Below are positions 15,976 to 23,638 of a stretch of 50,948 nucleotides of DNA, in pieces (the first letter of the stretch is position 1; each line of letters begins with the position of its first letter). Below the pieces are notes generated by a model. That model did not search any database and had not been told where the DNA came from. It saw only the letters and a program-made list of their open reading frames with translations. Source of the stretch: an uncultured Lachnospiraceae bacterium (GTDB lineage Bacteria > Bacillota > Clostridia > Lachnospirales > Lachnospiraceae); assembly GCA_910588815.1 (NCBI GenBank), contig CAJUQY010000014.1:1-50948 (forward strand), given 5' to 3'. Position numbers and translations under genes: made by a program.

Positions 15976-17379
15976 ATGAAGGTTTTCAACACACTTTCCA
16001 GAAAGAAGGAAGAGTTTGTCCCCTTGGAGCCGGGAAAGGTGCGGATGTATGTATGCGGTCCCACCGTTTACAATTTTATCCATATCGGGAATGCCCGTCC
16101 CATGATCGTCTTTGATACGGTGAGGAGATATTTTGAGTACAAGGGCTATGATGTAAATTATGTCTCCAACTTTACCGATGTGGACGATAAAATCATCAAC
16201 AAGGCCATAGAGGAGGGCGTGGATTCATCCGTGATTTCCGAGCGCTACATCGCCGAGTGCAAAAAGGACATGAAAGGGATGAATGTGAAGCCGGCCACCA
16301 CCCATCCGCTGGCAACGGAGGAGATCCACGGCATGATTGCCATGATCGAGACCTTGATCGAGAAGGGCTACGCTTATCGGGCGGAGGACGGGACCGTGTA
16401 TTACCGAACCAGGAAATTCAAGGATTACGGGAAGCTGTCTCACAAAAATCTGGAGGATCTGCAGGCGGGCCACCGGGAGATCAAGGTGGTGGGAGAGAAG
16501 GAGGACGATCTGGATTTCGTACTCTGGAAGCCGAAAAAGGACGGGGAACCTTACTGGGAGTCTCCTTGGTGTGACGGACGTCCGGGCTGGCATATTGAGT
16601 GCTCCGTCATGGCGAAGCATTACCTGGGGGATGAGATTGACATTCATGCCGGCGGCGAAGATTTGATATTCCCCCACCACGAGAATGAAATCGCCCAGAG
16701 CGAGGCGGCCAACGGCAGGCAGTTTTCCAAATATTGGATGCACAATGCGTTTTTGAACATTGACAACAGGAAGATGTCCAAATCCCTGGGGAATTTCTTT
16801 ACGGTGCGGGAGATCAGCGAGAAGTATGATCTGCAGGTGCTTCGGTTCTTTATGCTGAGCGCCCATTACAGAAGTCCCTTAAATTTCAGCGCAGAGCTGA
16901 TGGAGGCCTCCAAAAACGGCCTGGTCCGGATTCTGACGGCGGTGGAACGGCTGGGCGAGCTTCTGTCCTCGGCGGCCGACGGAGAGCCGGCGGAAAAAGA
17001 GACGGCAGTCCGGAATCAGATGAAAGAACTGGTGGAGAAGTATGAGGCGGCCATGGAGGATGACTTTAATACGGCGGACGCTGTTTCTGCCGTGTTTGAG
17101 ATGGTGAAACTGGCCAATACGTCTGTGGATGAGACAAGCGGCAAGGTCCTTGTGGAATATGTGAAGAGCACGGTGGAGACTCTCTGCGGCGTGCTGGGAA
17201 TCATTACGGAGAAGAGGGAGGAGCTTTTGGACGCCGACATCGAGGCGTTGATTGCAGAGCGGCAGCAGGCGAGAAAAGATAAGAATTTCGCCAGGGCCGA
17301 CGAGATCCGGAATGAGCTGGCTGCAAAGGGGATCCTTCTGAAAGATACCAGAGAAGGAGTCAAATGGACGAGAGCGTAA
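15976..17379 (+). CDS. cysS: Cysteine-tRNA ligase
   Basis: CysRS charges tRNA-Cys. The 467-residue class I enzyme begins at ATG 15976 behind AGGAGG (9-base spacing). It shows the zinc-site Cys in MYVCGPTVYN, the HIGH-like HIGNARP, further zinc ligands in WHIECSVM and FPHHENE, and KMSKSLGNF. A DALR-type helical domain and a short C-terminal tail (ARADEIRNELAAKGILLKDT) complete it. It is controlled by the Cys T-box. Its last 16 bases overlap mrnC, and the cysS-mrnC-rlmB order is the same as in Bacillus and many Clostridia. Confidence 0.97.
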   Translation: MKVFNTLSRKKEEFVPLEPGKVRMYVCGPTVYNFIHIGNARPMIVFDTVRRYFEYKGYDVNYVSNFTDVDDKIINKAIEEGVDSSVISERYIAECKKDMKGMNVKPATTHPLATEEIHGMIAMIETLIEKGYAYRAEDGTVYYRTRKFKDYGKLSHKNLEDLQAGHREIKVVGEKEDDLDFVLWKPKKDGEPYWESPWCDGRPGWHIECSVMAKHYLGDEIDIHAGGEDLIFPHHENEIAQSEAANGRQFSKYWMHNAFLNIDNRKMSKSLGNFFTVREISEKYDLQVLRFFMLSAHYRSPLNFSAELMEASKNGLVRILTAVERLGELLSSAADGEPAEKETAVRNQMKELVEKYEAAMEDDFNTADAVSAVFEMVKLANTSVDETSGKVLVEYVKSTVETLCGVLGIITEKREELLDADIEALIAERQQARKDKNFARADEIRNELAAKGILLKDTREGVKWTRA

Positions 17380-17774
17380 ACGGGCATATGCCGGATATCC
17401 GCACGTATTCTCCGCTGACCCTGGCCTTTATCGGGGACGCTGTGTTTAGCCTTTATATCCGTGCGAATGTGGTGAAAAAGGGAAATGCGGCTCCCGGAAG
17501 GCTTCACGAAGCCTGCAGTGAGCTGGTGCAGGCGAGGACCCAGTCCCGGATGATCCGGGGGATTCTGGGAGAGCTTTCCGAGGAGGAAAGAAGCGTTTAC
17601 AGACGGGGACGAAATGCTCAGGCGCCCAGCCGGGCCAAGCATGCCTCCATGTCGGAATATCGCCACGCCACGGGCCTGGAGGCGTTGTTCGGCTATCTGT
17701 ACCTGACCGGGAAGGAGGCGCGGATGGAGGAGCTTGTGGAGTTGTGTCTGAAATGTTATGAGGGAGAGTTATGA
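17364..17774 (+). CDS. mrnC: Mini-ribonuclease 3
   Basis: Mini-III is an RNase III catalytic domain without a double-stranded RNA-binding domain; in Bacillus it matures 23S rRNA. The protein is 136 residues. TLAFIGDAVFSLYIRANVV carries the conserved Asp of the metal site, and YRRGRNAQAPSRAKHA and EYRHATGLEALFGYLYL are family signatures. The ATG at 17364 sits inside the end of cysS behind GAAGGAG. It overlaps rlmB by four bases (ATGA), so all three genes are probably translated in a coupled way. Confidence 0.95.
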   Translation: MDESVNGHMPDIRTYSPLTLAFIGDAVFSLYIRANVVKKGNAAPGRLHEACSELVQARTQSRMIRGILGELSEEERSVYRRGRNAQAPSRAKHASMSEYRHATGLEALFGYLYLTGKEARMEELVELCLKCYEGEL

Positions 17775-18514
17775 GATACGAGGAATCCGTGATTGAGGGG
17801 CGAAACGCCGTGCTGGAGGCGTTTCGTTCGGGAAAGACCATCGACCGGCTGTTTCTGTTAAAGGGCTGCCAGGACGGGCCCGTCTTAAGCATTGCGAGAA
17901 TGGCGAGAAAGCAGGATACGCTGATCCAGTATGTGCCGAAAGTCCGCCTGGACCAGCTCTCCGATACGGGGAAGCATCAGGGGGTTATTGCCTGGGCGGC
18001 AGCTTATGAATACGCCTCTGTGGAGGATATGCTTGCCCTGGCGGGAGAGAAGGGGGAGCCTCCATTTTTGTTTTTGCTGGACGGGATTGAGGATCCCCAC
18101 AACCTGGGGGCCATCATCCGGACCGCCAACCTTTCCGGAGCCCACGGGGTAATCATTCCGAAACGGCGGGCGGCGGGGCTTACGGCGGCCGTGGCAAAGG
18201 CTTCGGCCGGGGCTCTTAACTATACGCCGGTAGCGAAGGTGACGAACCTGAAGGCGGCGATGGAAGAACTGAAAAAAGAAGGGCTGTGGTTCGTCTGTGC
18301 CGATATGGGCGGAACGCTGATGTATGATTTGAATCTGAAAGGCCCTCTCGGGATTATAATCGGGAATGAGGGGGAGGGTGTGAGCCGCCTGCTCAGAGAG
18401 CAGTGCGATATGACGGCAGCGATTCCCATGAAGGGGGATATCGATTCCCTCAATGCGTCGGTGGCAGCCGGGGTGCTGGCCTATGAGGCGGTGCGCCAGA
18501 GAATGGAGAGATAG
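17771..18514 (+). CDS. rlmB: 23S rRNA 2'-O-ribose methyltransferase RlmB (TrmH/SpoU family)
   Basis: This SPOUT-fold enzyme is predicted to methylate the 2'-OH of a guanosine in the 23S rRNA peptidyl-transferase region. The 247-residue protein has an N-terminal substrate-binding domain (EESVIEGRNAVLEAF) and a C-terminal knotted domain with DPHNLGAIIRTAN, IIIGNEGEGVSRLL and DSLNASVAAGVLAYE, the three SpoU motifs. The position next to mrnC supports a role in rRNA maturation. In Bacillus the next genes are yacP and sigH; here a UroD-family gene follows instead. Confidence 0.93.
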   Translation: MRYEESVIEGRNAVLEAFRSGKTIDRLFLLKGCQDGPVLSIARMARKQDTLIQYVPKVRLDQLSDTGKHQGVIAWAAAYEYASVEDMLALAGEKGEPPFLFLLDGIEDPHNLGAIIRTANLSGAHGVIIPKRRAAGLTAAVAKASAGALNYTPVAKVTNLKAAMEELKKEGLWFVCADMGGTLMYDLNLKGPLGIIIGNEGEGVSRLLREQCDMTAAIPMKGDIDSLNASVAAGVLAYEAVRQRMER

Positions 18515-18544
18515 AAGCCAAAAGGCTTTTGTAAAGGAGGAGAT

Positions 18545-19564
18545 ATGATGACACCTTATGAGAGAATCAAAGCGATGGTAAAGGGAGAGCCGGTGGATCG
18601 GCCCGGCGCCAGTGCATGGAAACATTTCCATGAGGAGGACCGGGTGGTTTCCGACCTGGTGAAGAAGACCATTGCCTTTGAGGAACAGAACGAATGGGAT
18701 TTTGTGAAGGTCATGGCGAATGGCGTCTATGTCCAGGAGCAGTACGGGGCCGACATTCGGTGGTCCAGAGACGGTGTGGAGTTTCCGACGACCCTTAGGA
18801 GGGTCATCAACAGTCCCAGAGGATTCAGAGAGCTCAGTCTCGTGGATGTGACCACGGGGCCGGTTCACAGAGAGGTAGAGGTTGTGAAACGTCTGATGGA
18901 GCATTACGGCGGAAAGGTTCCCGTGACAGCGACGGTATTTACGCCTCTGACCTATGCGCAGGAATTGTATAACGGCTTCCAGAATCCCTATCCCTTCGTG
19001 GATCTGGTGCGCTATTACGGGGAGGACCTGAAGGAAGGCCTCAAGGTTTTGACAGAGCTTACCAGAAATATTATCGAAGAGTTTGTGAAAGCGGGGGTGG
19101 ACGGCTTCTTTTATTCCACGCAGTTCGGAAACGGGCTTCAGATGACGCCGGAGCTTTATGAGGAATTCGGCAGGCCGTCGGATCTGGAGGGCTTTGCGCC
19201 CGCAGTGGGGAAGACCTGGTTTAATATTCTCCATATTCATGGGGATGACGATCTGTTTTTTGACCAGTTCCTGGATTATCCTTTTGAAGCTTTTAACTGG
19301 CAGTCCACGATTTCCAATGTGTCCCTGGCGGATGCGGCGGCGAAAACAGACAAGATCCTGATCGGCGGGCTGGAGCGGGAATATGATTTCCGCATTGCGG
19401 ACAGGGATCAGCTGAAGGAGTCGGTTTTGAACAAGGTAAAAGCGGCTGCTGCAGCCGTGCCTAAGAACCGGCTGATCCTGGCTCCCGGCTGCGCCCTTCC
19501 CAACGACGTGCCGGAATTCCGGTTCAATGTCTTGAAGGAAGTGGTGGAGGAGCTCTATGGTTAA
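18545..19564 (+). CDS. UroD/MtaA family protein with an altered metal motif
   Basis: The 339-residue protein starts at ATG 18545 behind AAAGGAGGAG. It begins MTPYERIKAMVKGEPVDRPG, the usual opening of the UroD/MtaA superfamily. Where the other copy in this window has H-x-C ... C, this protein has ILHIHGDDD and LAPGCALPND, that is H-x-H ... C. This could still bind a metal, but not with the canonical MtaA thiol set. Its stop lies inside the next gene (8-base overlap with the Gfo/Idh oxidoreductase), so the two are probably made together. The substrate is unknown. True uroporphyrinogen decarboxylase activity is unlikely given the lack of heme-pathway genes. Confidence 0.72.
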   Translation: MMTPYERIKAMVKGEPVDRPGASAWKHFHEEDRVVSDLVKKTIAFEEQNEWDFVKVMANGVYVQEQYGADIRWSRDGVEFPTTLRRVINSPRGFRELSLVDVTTGPVHREVEVVKRLMEHYGGKVPVTATVFTPLTYAQELYNGFQNPYPFVDLVRYYGEDLKEGLKVLTELTRNIIEEFVKAGVDGFFYSTQFGNGLQMTPELYEEFGRPSDLEGFAPAVGKTWFNILHIHGDDDLFFDQFLDYPFEAFNWQSTISNVSLADAAAKTDKILIGGLEREYDFRIADRDQLKESVLNKVKAAAAAVPKNRLILAPGCALPNDVPEFRFNVLKEVVEELYG

Positions 19565-20555
19565 CTTTGTGATCATCGGCGCGGGCGATATTGCCCGCAA
19601 GCGCCACATTCCGGGGATCATGAAGGCGGAGCACGGACGGCTTTTCGGGTTCTATAACAGGAATATGGAGCGGACAGGCAGGCTGGCGGAGCAGTATCAG
19701 GTGAAGTGTTATGAGAGCCCGGAAGAAATATGGGCGGATCCTTCGGTGGATGCCGTTCTGATCTCTACGCCTCCGGCTTCCCATGAAGAGCTGGCGGTGA
19801 GGGCTCTGGAGGCGGGAAAGCATGTCCTTTTGGAAAAGCCCATGACGCTTCGGGCAGAAGAGGCGGAGCAGATTCTGGAGGCCTCCAGGCGCTCGGAAGC
19901 AAAGCTTATGATGCTCCATGTACAGCGCTTTTACGGGCCTCACAGGAAGGCGAAGGAGCTTCTGGAGCGGGGGGAGATCGGCCGTCTTTTGTCCTGCCGG
20001 ACTTTCCTTGGAAACGGGAATGTGCACCGGGCAGAGAACTTGCCGCCCTCCTGGCAGGATACGCTTTTTGACGTAGGGATCCATCGGATCGACCTTCTGC
20101 GTTATCTTGTGGGGGCGGAGGCGAAACAGGTCTTCTGTCACAGGAGCAGCCTGCTGGGACTTAGAGGCTCCGGGGAAGAGACTTTGGCGGAGGACCATAT
20201 GATCGGCGTCTTCCGGTATAAAAACGGTGTGGTCGGAACCCTCATTTCCTCCAGGTGTTCCTATGGCGGTGAGGACCGCTCCACAGAGCTTTTCGGAACG
20301 GAGGGACGGATGACTACCTACCGGGACGGACATGGCCTGATTCTGGAAAAGAAAGACGGGCAAAAGGCATTTTATGACTTTCCGGACGGATTAGACCAGA
20401 AAGAACTGGAACTTACGGATATCCACGAGCAGTTTTGTCTCTGTGTGGAAGAGGGGACAATGCCGCCTGTGACGGCGGCGGACGGGGTGGAATCGGTGCG
20501 CCTTGCGGCGGCTCTGGAGCGGTCGGACAGAGAGGGGAAATGGGTGGAGCTGTAG
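19557..20555 (+). CDS. Gfo/Idh/MocA family NAD(P)-dependent oxidoreductase
   Basis: The 332-residue protein has an N-terminal Rossmann fold (VIIGAGDIARKRHIPGIM), the family Lys motif LLEKPMTLRAEEAEQIL near residue 95, and the catalytic-region LFDVGIHRIDLLRYLVG near residue 180. Members oxidise or reduce sugars, inositols and related polyols. ATG 19557 overlaps the end of the UroD-family gene by 8 bases, implying a joint pathway. A plausible idea is processing of an O-methylated or otherwise modified sugar, but nothing in the sequence fixes the substrate. A terminator hairpin follows. Confidence 0.88.
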   Translation: MVNFVIIGAGDIARKRHIPGIMKAEHGRLFGFYNRNMERTGRLAEQYQVKCYESPEEIWADPSVDAVLISTPPASHEELAVRALEAGKHVLLEKPMTLRAEEAEQILEASRRSEAKLMMLHVQRFYGPHRKAKELLERGEIGRLLSCRTFLGNGNVHRAENLPPSWQDTLFDVGIHRIDLLRYLVGAEAKQVFCHRSSLLGLRGSGEETLAEDHMIGVFRYKNGVVGTLISSRCSYGGEDRSTELFGTEGRMTTYRDGHGLILEKKDGQKAFYDFPDGLDQKELELTDIHEQFCLCVEEGTMPPVTAADGVESVRLAAALERSDREGKWVEL

Positions 20556-20623
20556 CCCATGGATGCTATAGTCATCGACAAAATAATTTGTCGTTCACTA
20601 TGAATATCTGATGTGTCAACAGG

Positions 20624-20666
20624 GCGGTATCCGCGGGGGAGCGGATGCCGCCGCTTTTATTTTCTG
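20624..20666 (+). terminator. Rho-independent terminator
   Basis: GGCGGTATCCGC pairs with GCGGATGCCGCC around a five-base loop and is followed by a T-rich run. It ends the cysS to Gfo/Idh cluster. The stretch 20667-20790 is AT-rich with no gene. Confidence 0.85.
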
Positions 20667-20727
20667 TTATCAGTTTTTCTGTTTCAGCAGTCTCGATCTT
20701 GATTGCAAGTTGTTACAAAAATAATGA

Positions 20728-20922
20728 AATACAAATTTGCAAAAAGATATTTAATTAGCATTGAAAAAAGAAAGATAAATTTAAAACAGATATTGACACA
20801 TTGTAAGGAATGATATATAAATAAACTAGAAACAAAGAAAACATACAGGCGAACCACAAAAAATACAAATAGGAAGAGGGAGGGCGATAAAACAATACAA
20901 ATTTTTCTTGTATCCTGTACAA
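20728..20922 (+). promoter_or_regulatory. Putative AraR operators
   Basis: AATACAAAT occurs three times, at 20728-20736, 20862-20870 and 20894-20902. The last forms an inverted repeat with TTGTAT at 20908-20913 (ATACAA, 7 bases, TTGTAT), and TTGTA 20908-20912 also pairs with TACAA 20918-20922. TACAAAT matches the half-site of the known Bacillus AraR box. They surround the promoter of the AraR-like gene, suggesting autoregulation and control of araA. Confidence 0.6.
20793..20821 (+). promoter_or_regulatory. Promoter of the araR-araA cluster
   Basis: A perfect TTGACA at 20793-20798, a 17-base spacer and TATAAA at 20816-20821. The untranslated leader would be about 180 bases and carries two of the AATACAAAT sites. 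Confidence 0.7.
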
Positions 20923-21008
20923 AATGGTATTACAATAAAGAACAGACAGAAAAGGAAAAATGACTGGTCAGACAAGACGGGATAGAAGAACAGGAAAGAG
21001 ACAGGACG

Positions 21009-22079
21009 ATGGCAAAGTATCAGGTATTGGCAGATTGGATTAAGCAGAGTATTGAAACAGGGACCTTTGGACCCGGAGAGAGGCTTCCATCAGAACAAAG
21101 GCTTCAGGAGCAGTTTGAGGTGAGCCGCCAGACAGTACGGAAAGCTCTTTCCGTGCTTGAGGAGGCGGGGATTCTCCGCAGCCGTCAGGGAAGCGGGACC
21201 TTTGTGGTGGACAAGGAGGCGGAGGAGCGGCAAAGAAGCAGGCGCATTGCCGTGGTCACCACCTATGTGGACAATTACATTTTTCCCGGAATTATCCGGG
21301 GAATCGAAAGCACGCTCTCCGAACAGGGCTTTCAGGTGCAGATCGCTTTTACGGGCAACGGGCTCTGGCGGGAGGCAGAGGTCCTGAAGGATCTGATGTC
21401 CCAGGATCTCAGAGGAGTGATCATTGAAACCACCAAGAGTGCCCTGCCAAATCCCAACCTTCCCCTGTACCGGGAGCTTGTGGGACGGGGAATTCCGATT
21501 GTATTTCTGAACAGCAGGTATCCGGAGCTTGAAGGATGCCCCATGGTTGCCCTGCAGGATGAGGAGGCCGGGTATCTGGCGGCGAAGCATTTGACCGCAT
21601 GCGGCCACAGGAAGCTGGGGGGGCTGTTTAAATCTGACGACGGACAGGGGATACGGCGTTATCAGGGGTTCATGAGAGGGCTTTGGGAGGCCGGGATCTA
21701 TGACCGGGAGAGATATATCCTGTGGTTTGATACGGAGGACGCATCTGATTTTTCCGGGATGGAAGGAAAGCTGGTGAAATACCTGGGAAGCTGCAGCGGG
21801 ATTCTCTGCTATAATGACAGCGCGGCTATTGCAGCCATGGAATTGTTCAAGAGACACGGAATCCTGGTGCCGGAGGATATTTCCATCGTGAGCGTAGACG
21901 ATACGGAGCTGGCCCTCAGAGGAAACGTGGGGCTGACTTCTGTCCGGCATCCGAAGGGACGTCTGGGCGAGAAAGCGGCAAAAGTACTGCTTTCTATGAT
22001 CAGAAACGGCCTTCCGGAGAAGGATTATGAATTTGAGGCCCGCTTGGCGGAGCGGGATTCGGTGAAGAAGCTTTTATAG
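21009..22079 (+). CDS. araR: AraR-type regulator (GntR head, LacI-like body)
   Basis: The 356-residue protein joins a GntR winged helix (residues 1-75; GERLPSEQRLQEQFEVSRQT and VRKALSVLEEAGILRSRQGS) to a periplasmic-binding-like effector domain of the LacI/GalR type (about 78-356; IVSVDDTELA, TSVRHPKGRLGEKAA). That chimera is the AraR architecture, a repressor released by L-arabinose. The neighbouring araA and sugar kinase genes support this role. ATG 21009 is preceded by GGAAAGAGACAGGACG. Half-sites like the AraR box lie in its own promoter region. Confidence 0.85.
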   Translation: MAKYQVLADWIKQSIETGTFGPGERLPSEQRLQEQFEVSRQTVRKALSVLEEAGILRSRQGSGTFVVDKEAEERQRSRRIAVVTTYVDNYIFPGIIRGIESTLSEQGFQVQIAFTGNGLWREAEVLKDLMSQDLRGVIIETTKSALPNPNLPLYRELVGRGIPIVFLNSRYPELEGCPMVALQDEEAGYLAAKHLTACGHRKLGGLFKSDDGQGIRRYQGFMRGLWEAGIYDRERYILWFDTEDASDFSGMEGKLVKYLGSCSGILCYNDSAAIAAMELFKRHGILVPEDISIVSVDDTELALRGNVGLTSVRHPKGRLGEKAAKVLLSMIRNGLPEKDYEFEARLAERDSVKKLL

Positions 22080-22112
22080 TTTATTTCGTATTTATGTAGG
22101 AGGATGAAGAAC

Positions 22113-23600
22113 ATGAAAAAATATCAGTTTTGGTTTGCAACCGGTTCCCAGGATCTTTATGGCGACGAATGTCTGGCCCATGTGGCGGAGCATTCCAGAA
22201 TCATTGTGGAGCATTTGAATCAGTCCGGCCTGCTTCCCTTTGAAGTGGTCTGGAAACCGACCCTGATCACCAATGAGCTGATCAGGAAGACCTTTAACGA
22301 AGCGAATGAAGAGGAAAACTGCGCCGGTGTGATCACCTGGATGCATACCTTTTCTCCGGCCAAGTCCTGGATATTGGGGCTCCAGGAGTACAGAAAGCCG
22401 CTCCTTCATCTGCATACCCAGTTCAACGAGGAGATCCCTTATGACACCATCGACATGGATTTCATGAACGAGAACCAGTCTGCCCACGGCGACAGGGAGT
22501 ACGGACATATCGTGAGCCGCATGGGGATCGAGCGGAAGGTGATCGTGGGCCATTGGGCGGATGCGAAGGTGATCGGACGGATCGCTTCCTGGATGCGCAC
22601 GGCTGTCGGCATTATGGAAAGCAGCCACATCCGCGTGGTGCGGGTAGCGGACAACATGAGAAACGTGGCTGTGACAGAAGGCGATAAAGTAGAGGCCCAG
22701 ATCAAATTCGGCTGGGAGGTCGATGCTTACCCGGTCAATGAAATCGCAGATTATGTGAAAGACGTTTCCAAGGGCGATATTGACGCGCTGGTGGAAGAGT
22801 ATTATGATAAATATGAAATCCTGCTGGAAGGCAGAGATCCGGAAGAATTCAGGAAGCATGTGGCGGTGCAGGCGGGGATTGAGATCGGCTTCGAGCGGTT
22901 CTTAAAAGAAAAGGATTACCATGCGATCGTGACCCATTTCGGCGACCTTGGTTCGCTGAAGCAGCTTCCCGGCCTGGCGATCCAGAGGCTGATGGAAAAG
23001 GGTTACGGCTTCGGCGGAGAGGGCGACTGGAAGACGGCTGCTATGGTGCGCCTGATGAAGTTAATGACCGAAGGCATGAAGGACGCGAAAGGAACCTCTT
23101 TCATGGAGGATTACACCTACAATCTGGTTCCGGGTAAGGAAGGGATCCTGCAGGCCCATATGCTGGAGGTGTGTCCGACCATTGCAGAGGGAAAAATTGG
23201 AATCAAGGTCAATCCTTTGAGTATGGGTGACAGAGAGGATCCGGCCCGCCTGGTGTTTACCTCCAAGACCGGCCCGGCGGTGGCGACATCTTTAATCGAC
23301 CTTGGGAACCGGTTCCGCCTGATCGTCAACACGGTGGACTGCAAGAAGGTGGAGAAGCCCATGCCGAAGCTTCCTGTGGCGACGGCCTTCTGGACGCCGC
23401 AGCCCGATCTGGCAACCGGAGCAGAGAGCTGGATTCTGGCAGGAGGCGCCCATCATACGGCATTCTCTTATGACCTGACTGCAGAGCAGATGGGAGACTG
23501 GGGAGCCGCCATGGGCATTGAAGTGGTGTATATTGACAAGGATACCACGATCCGCAGCCTGAAAAATGAGCTGCGCTGGAATTTTGTGGCATTCCGCTAA
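22113..23600 (+). CDS. araA: L-arabinose isomerase
   Basis: AraA converts L-arabinose to L-ribulose. The 495-residue protein begins at ATG 22113; AGGAGG at 22098-22103 directly touches an in-frame ATG at 22104, which is too close. Active-site segments are intact: GGEGDWKTAA (Glu), SFMEDYTYNL (Glu), LQAHMLEVCPTI (His) and GGAHHTAFSYD (His), the four manganese-binding residues known for the family. It lies 33 bases after araR and 38 bases before the kinase, so the three form one transcription unit. Confidence 0.96.
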   Translation: MKKYQFWFATGSQDLYGDECLAHVAEHSRIIVEHLNQSGLLPFEVVWKPTLITNELIRKTFNEANEEENCAGVITWMHTFSPAKSWILGLQEYRKPLLHLHTQFNEEIPYDTIDMDFMNENQSAHGDREYGHIVSRMGIERKVIVGHWADAKVIGRIASWMRTAVGIMESSHIRVVRVADNMRNVAVTEGDKVEAQIKFGWEVDAYPVNEIADYVKDVSKGDIDALVEEYYDKYEILLEGRDPEEFRKHVAVQAGIEIGFERFLKEKDYHAIVTHFGDLGSLKQLPGLAIQRLMEKGYGFGGEGDWKTAAMVRLMKLMTEGMKDAKGTSFMEDYTYNLVPGKEGILQAHMLEVCPTIAEGKIGIKVNPLSMGDREDPARLVFTSKTGPAVATSLIDLGNRFRLIVNTVDCKKVEKPMPKLPVATAFWTPQPDLATGAESWILAGGAHHTAFSYDLTAEQMGDWGAAMGIEVVYIDKDTTIRSLKNELRWNFVAFR

Positions 23601-23638
23601 AGGAAATCTCTGGGAAACAGAGAAAGGAGAGGGCAGAT

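Noticed and set aside
17885..19621. 578-codon minus-strand frame opposite rlmB and the UroD-family gene
   Set aside because: It is antisense to well-supported genes and its composition reflects GC-rich codon shadow; no ribosome binding site or domain was recognised.
22092..22859. Minus-strand frame opposite araA
   Set aside because: Codon shadow of araA, without independent support.
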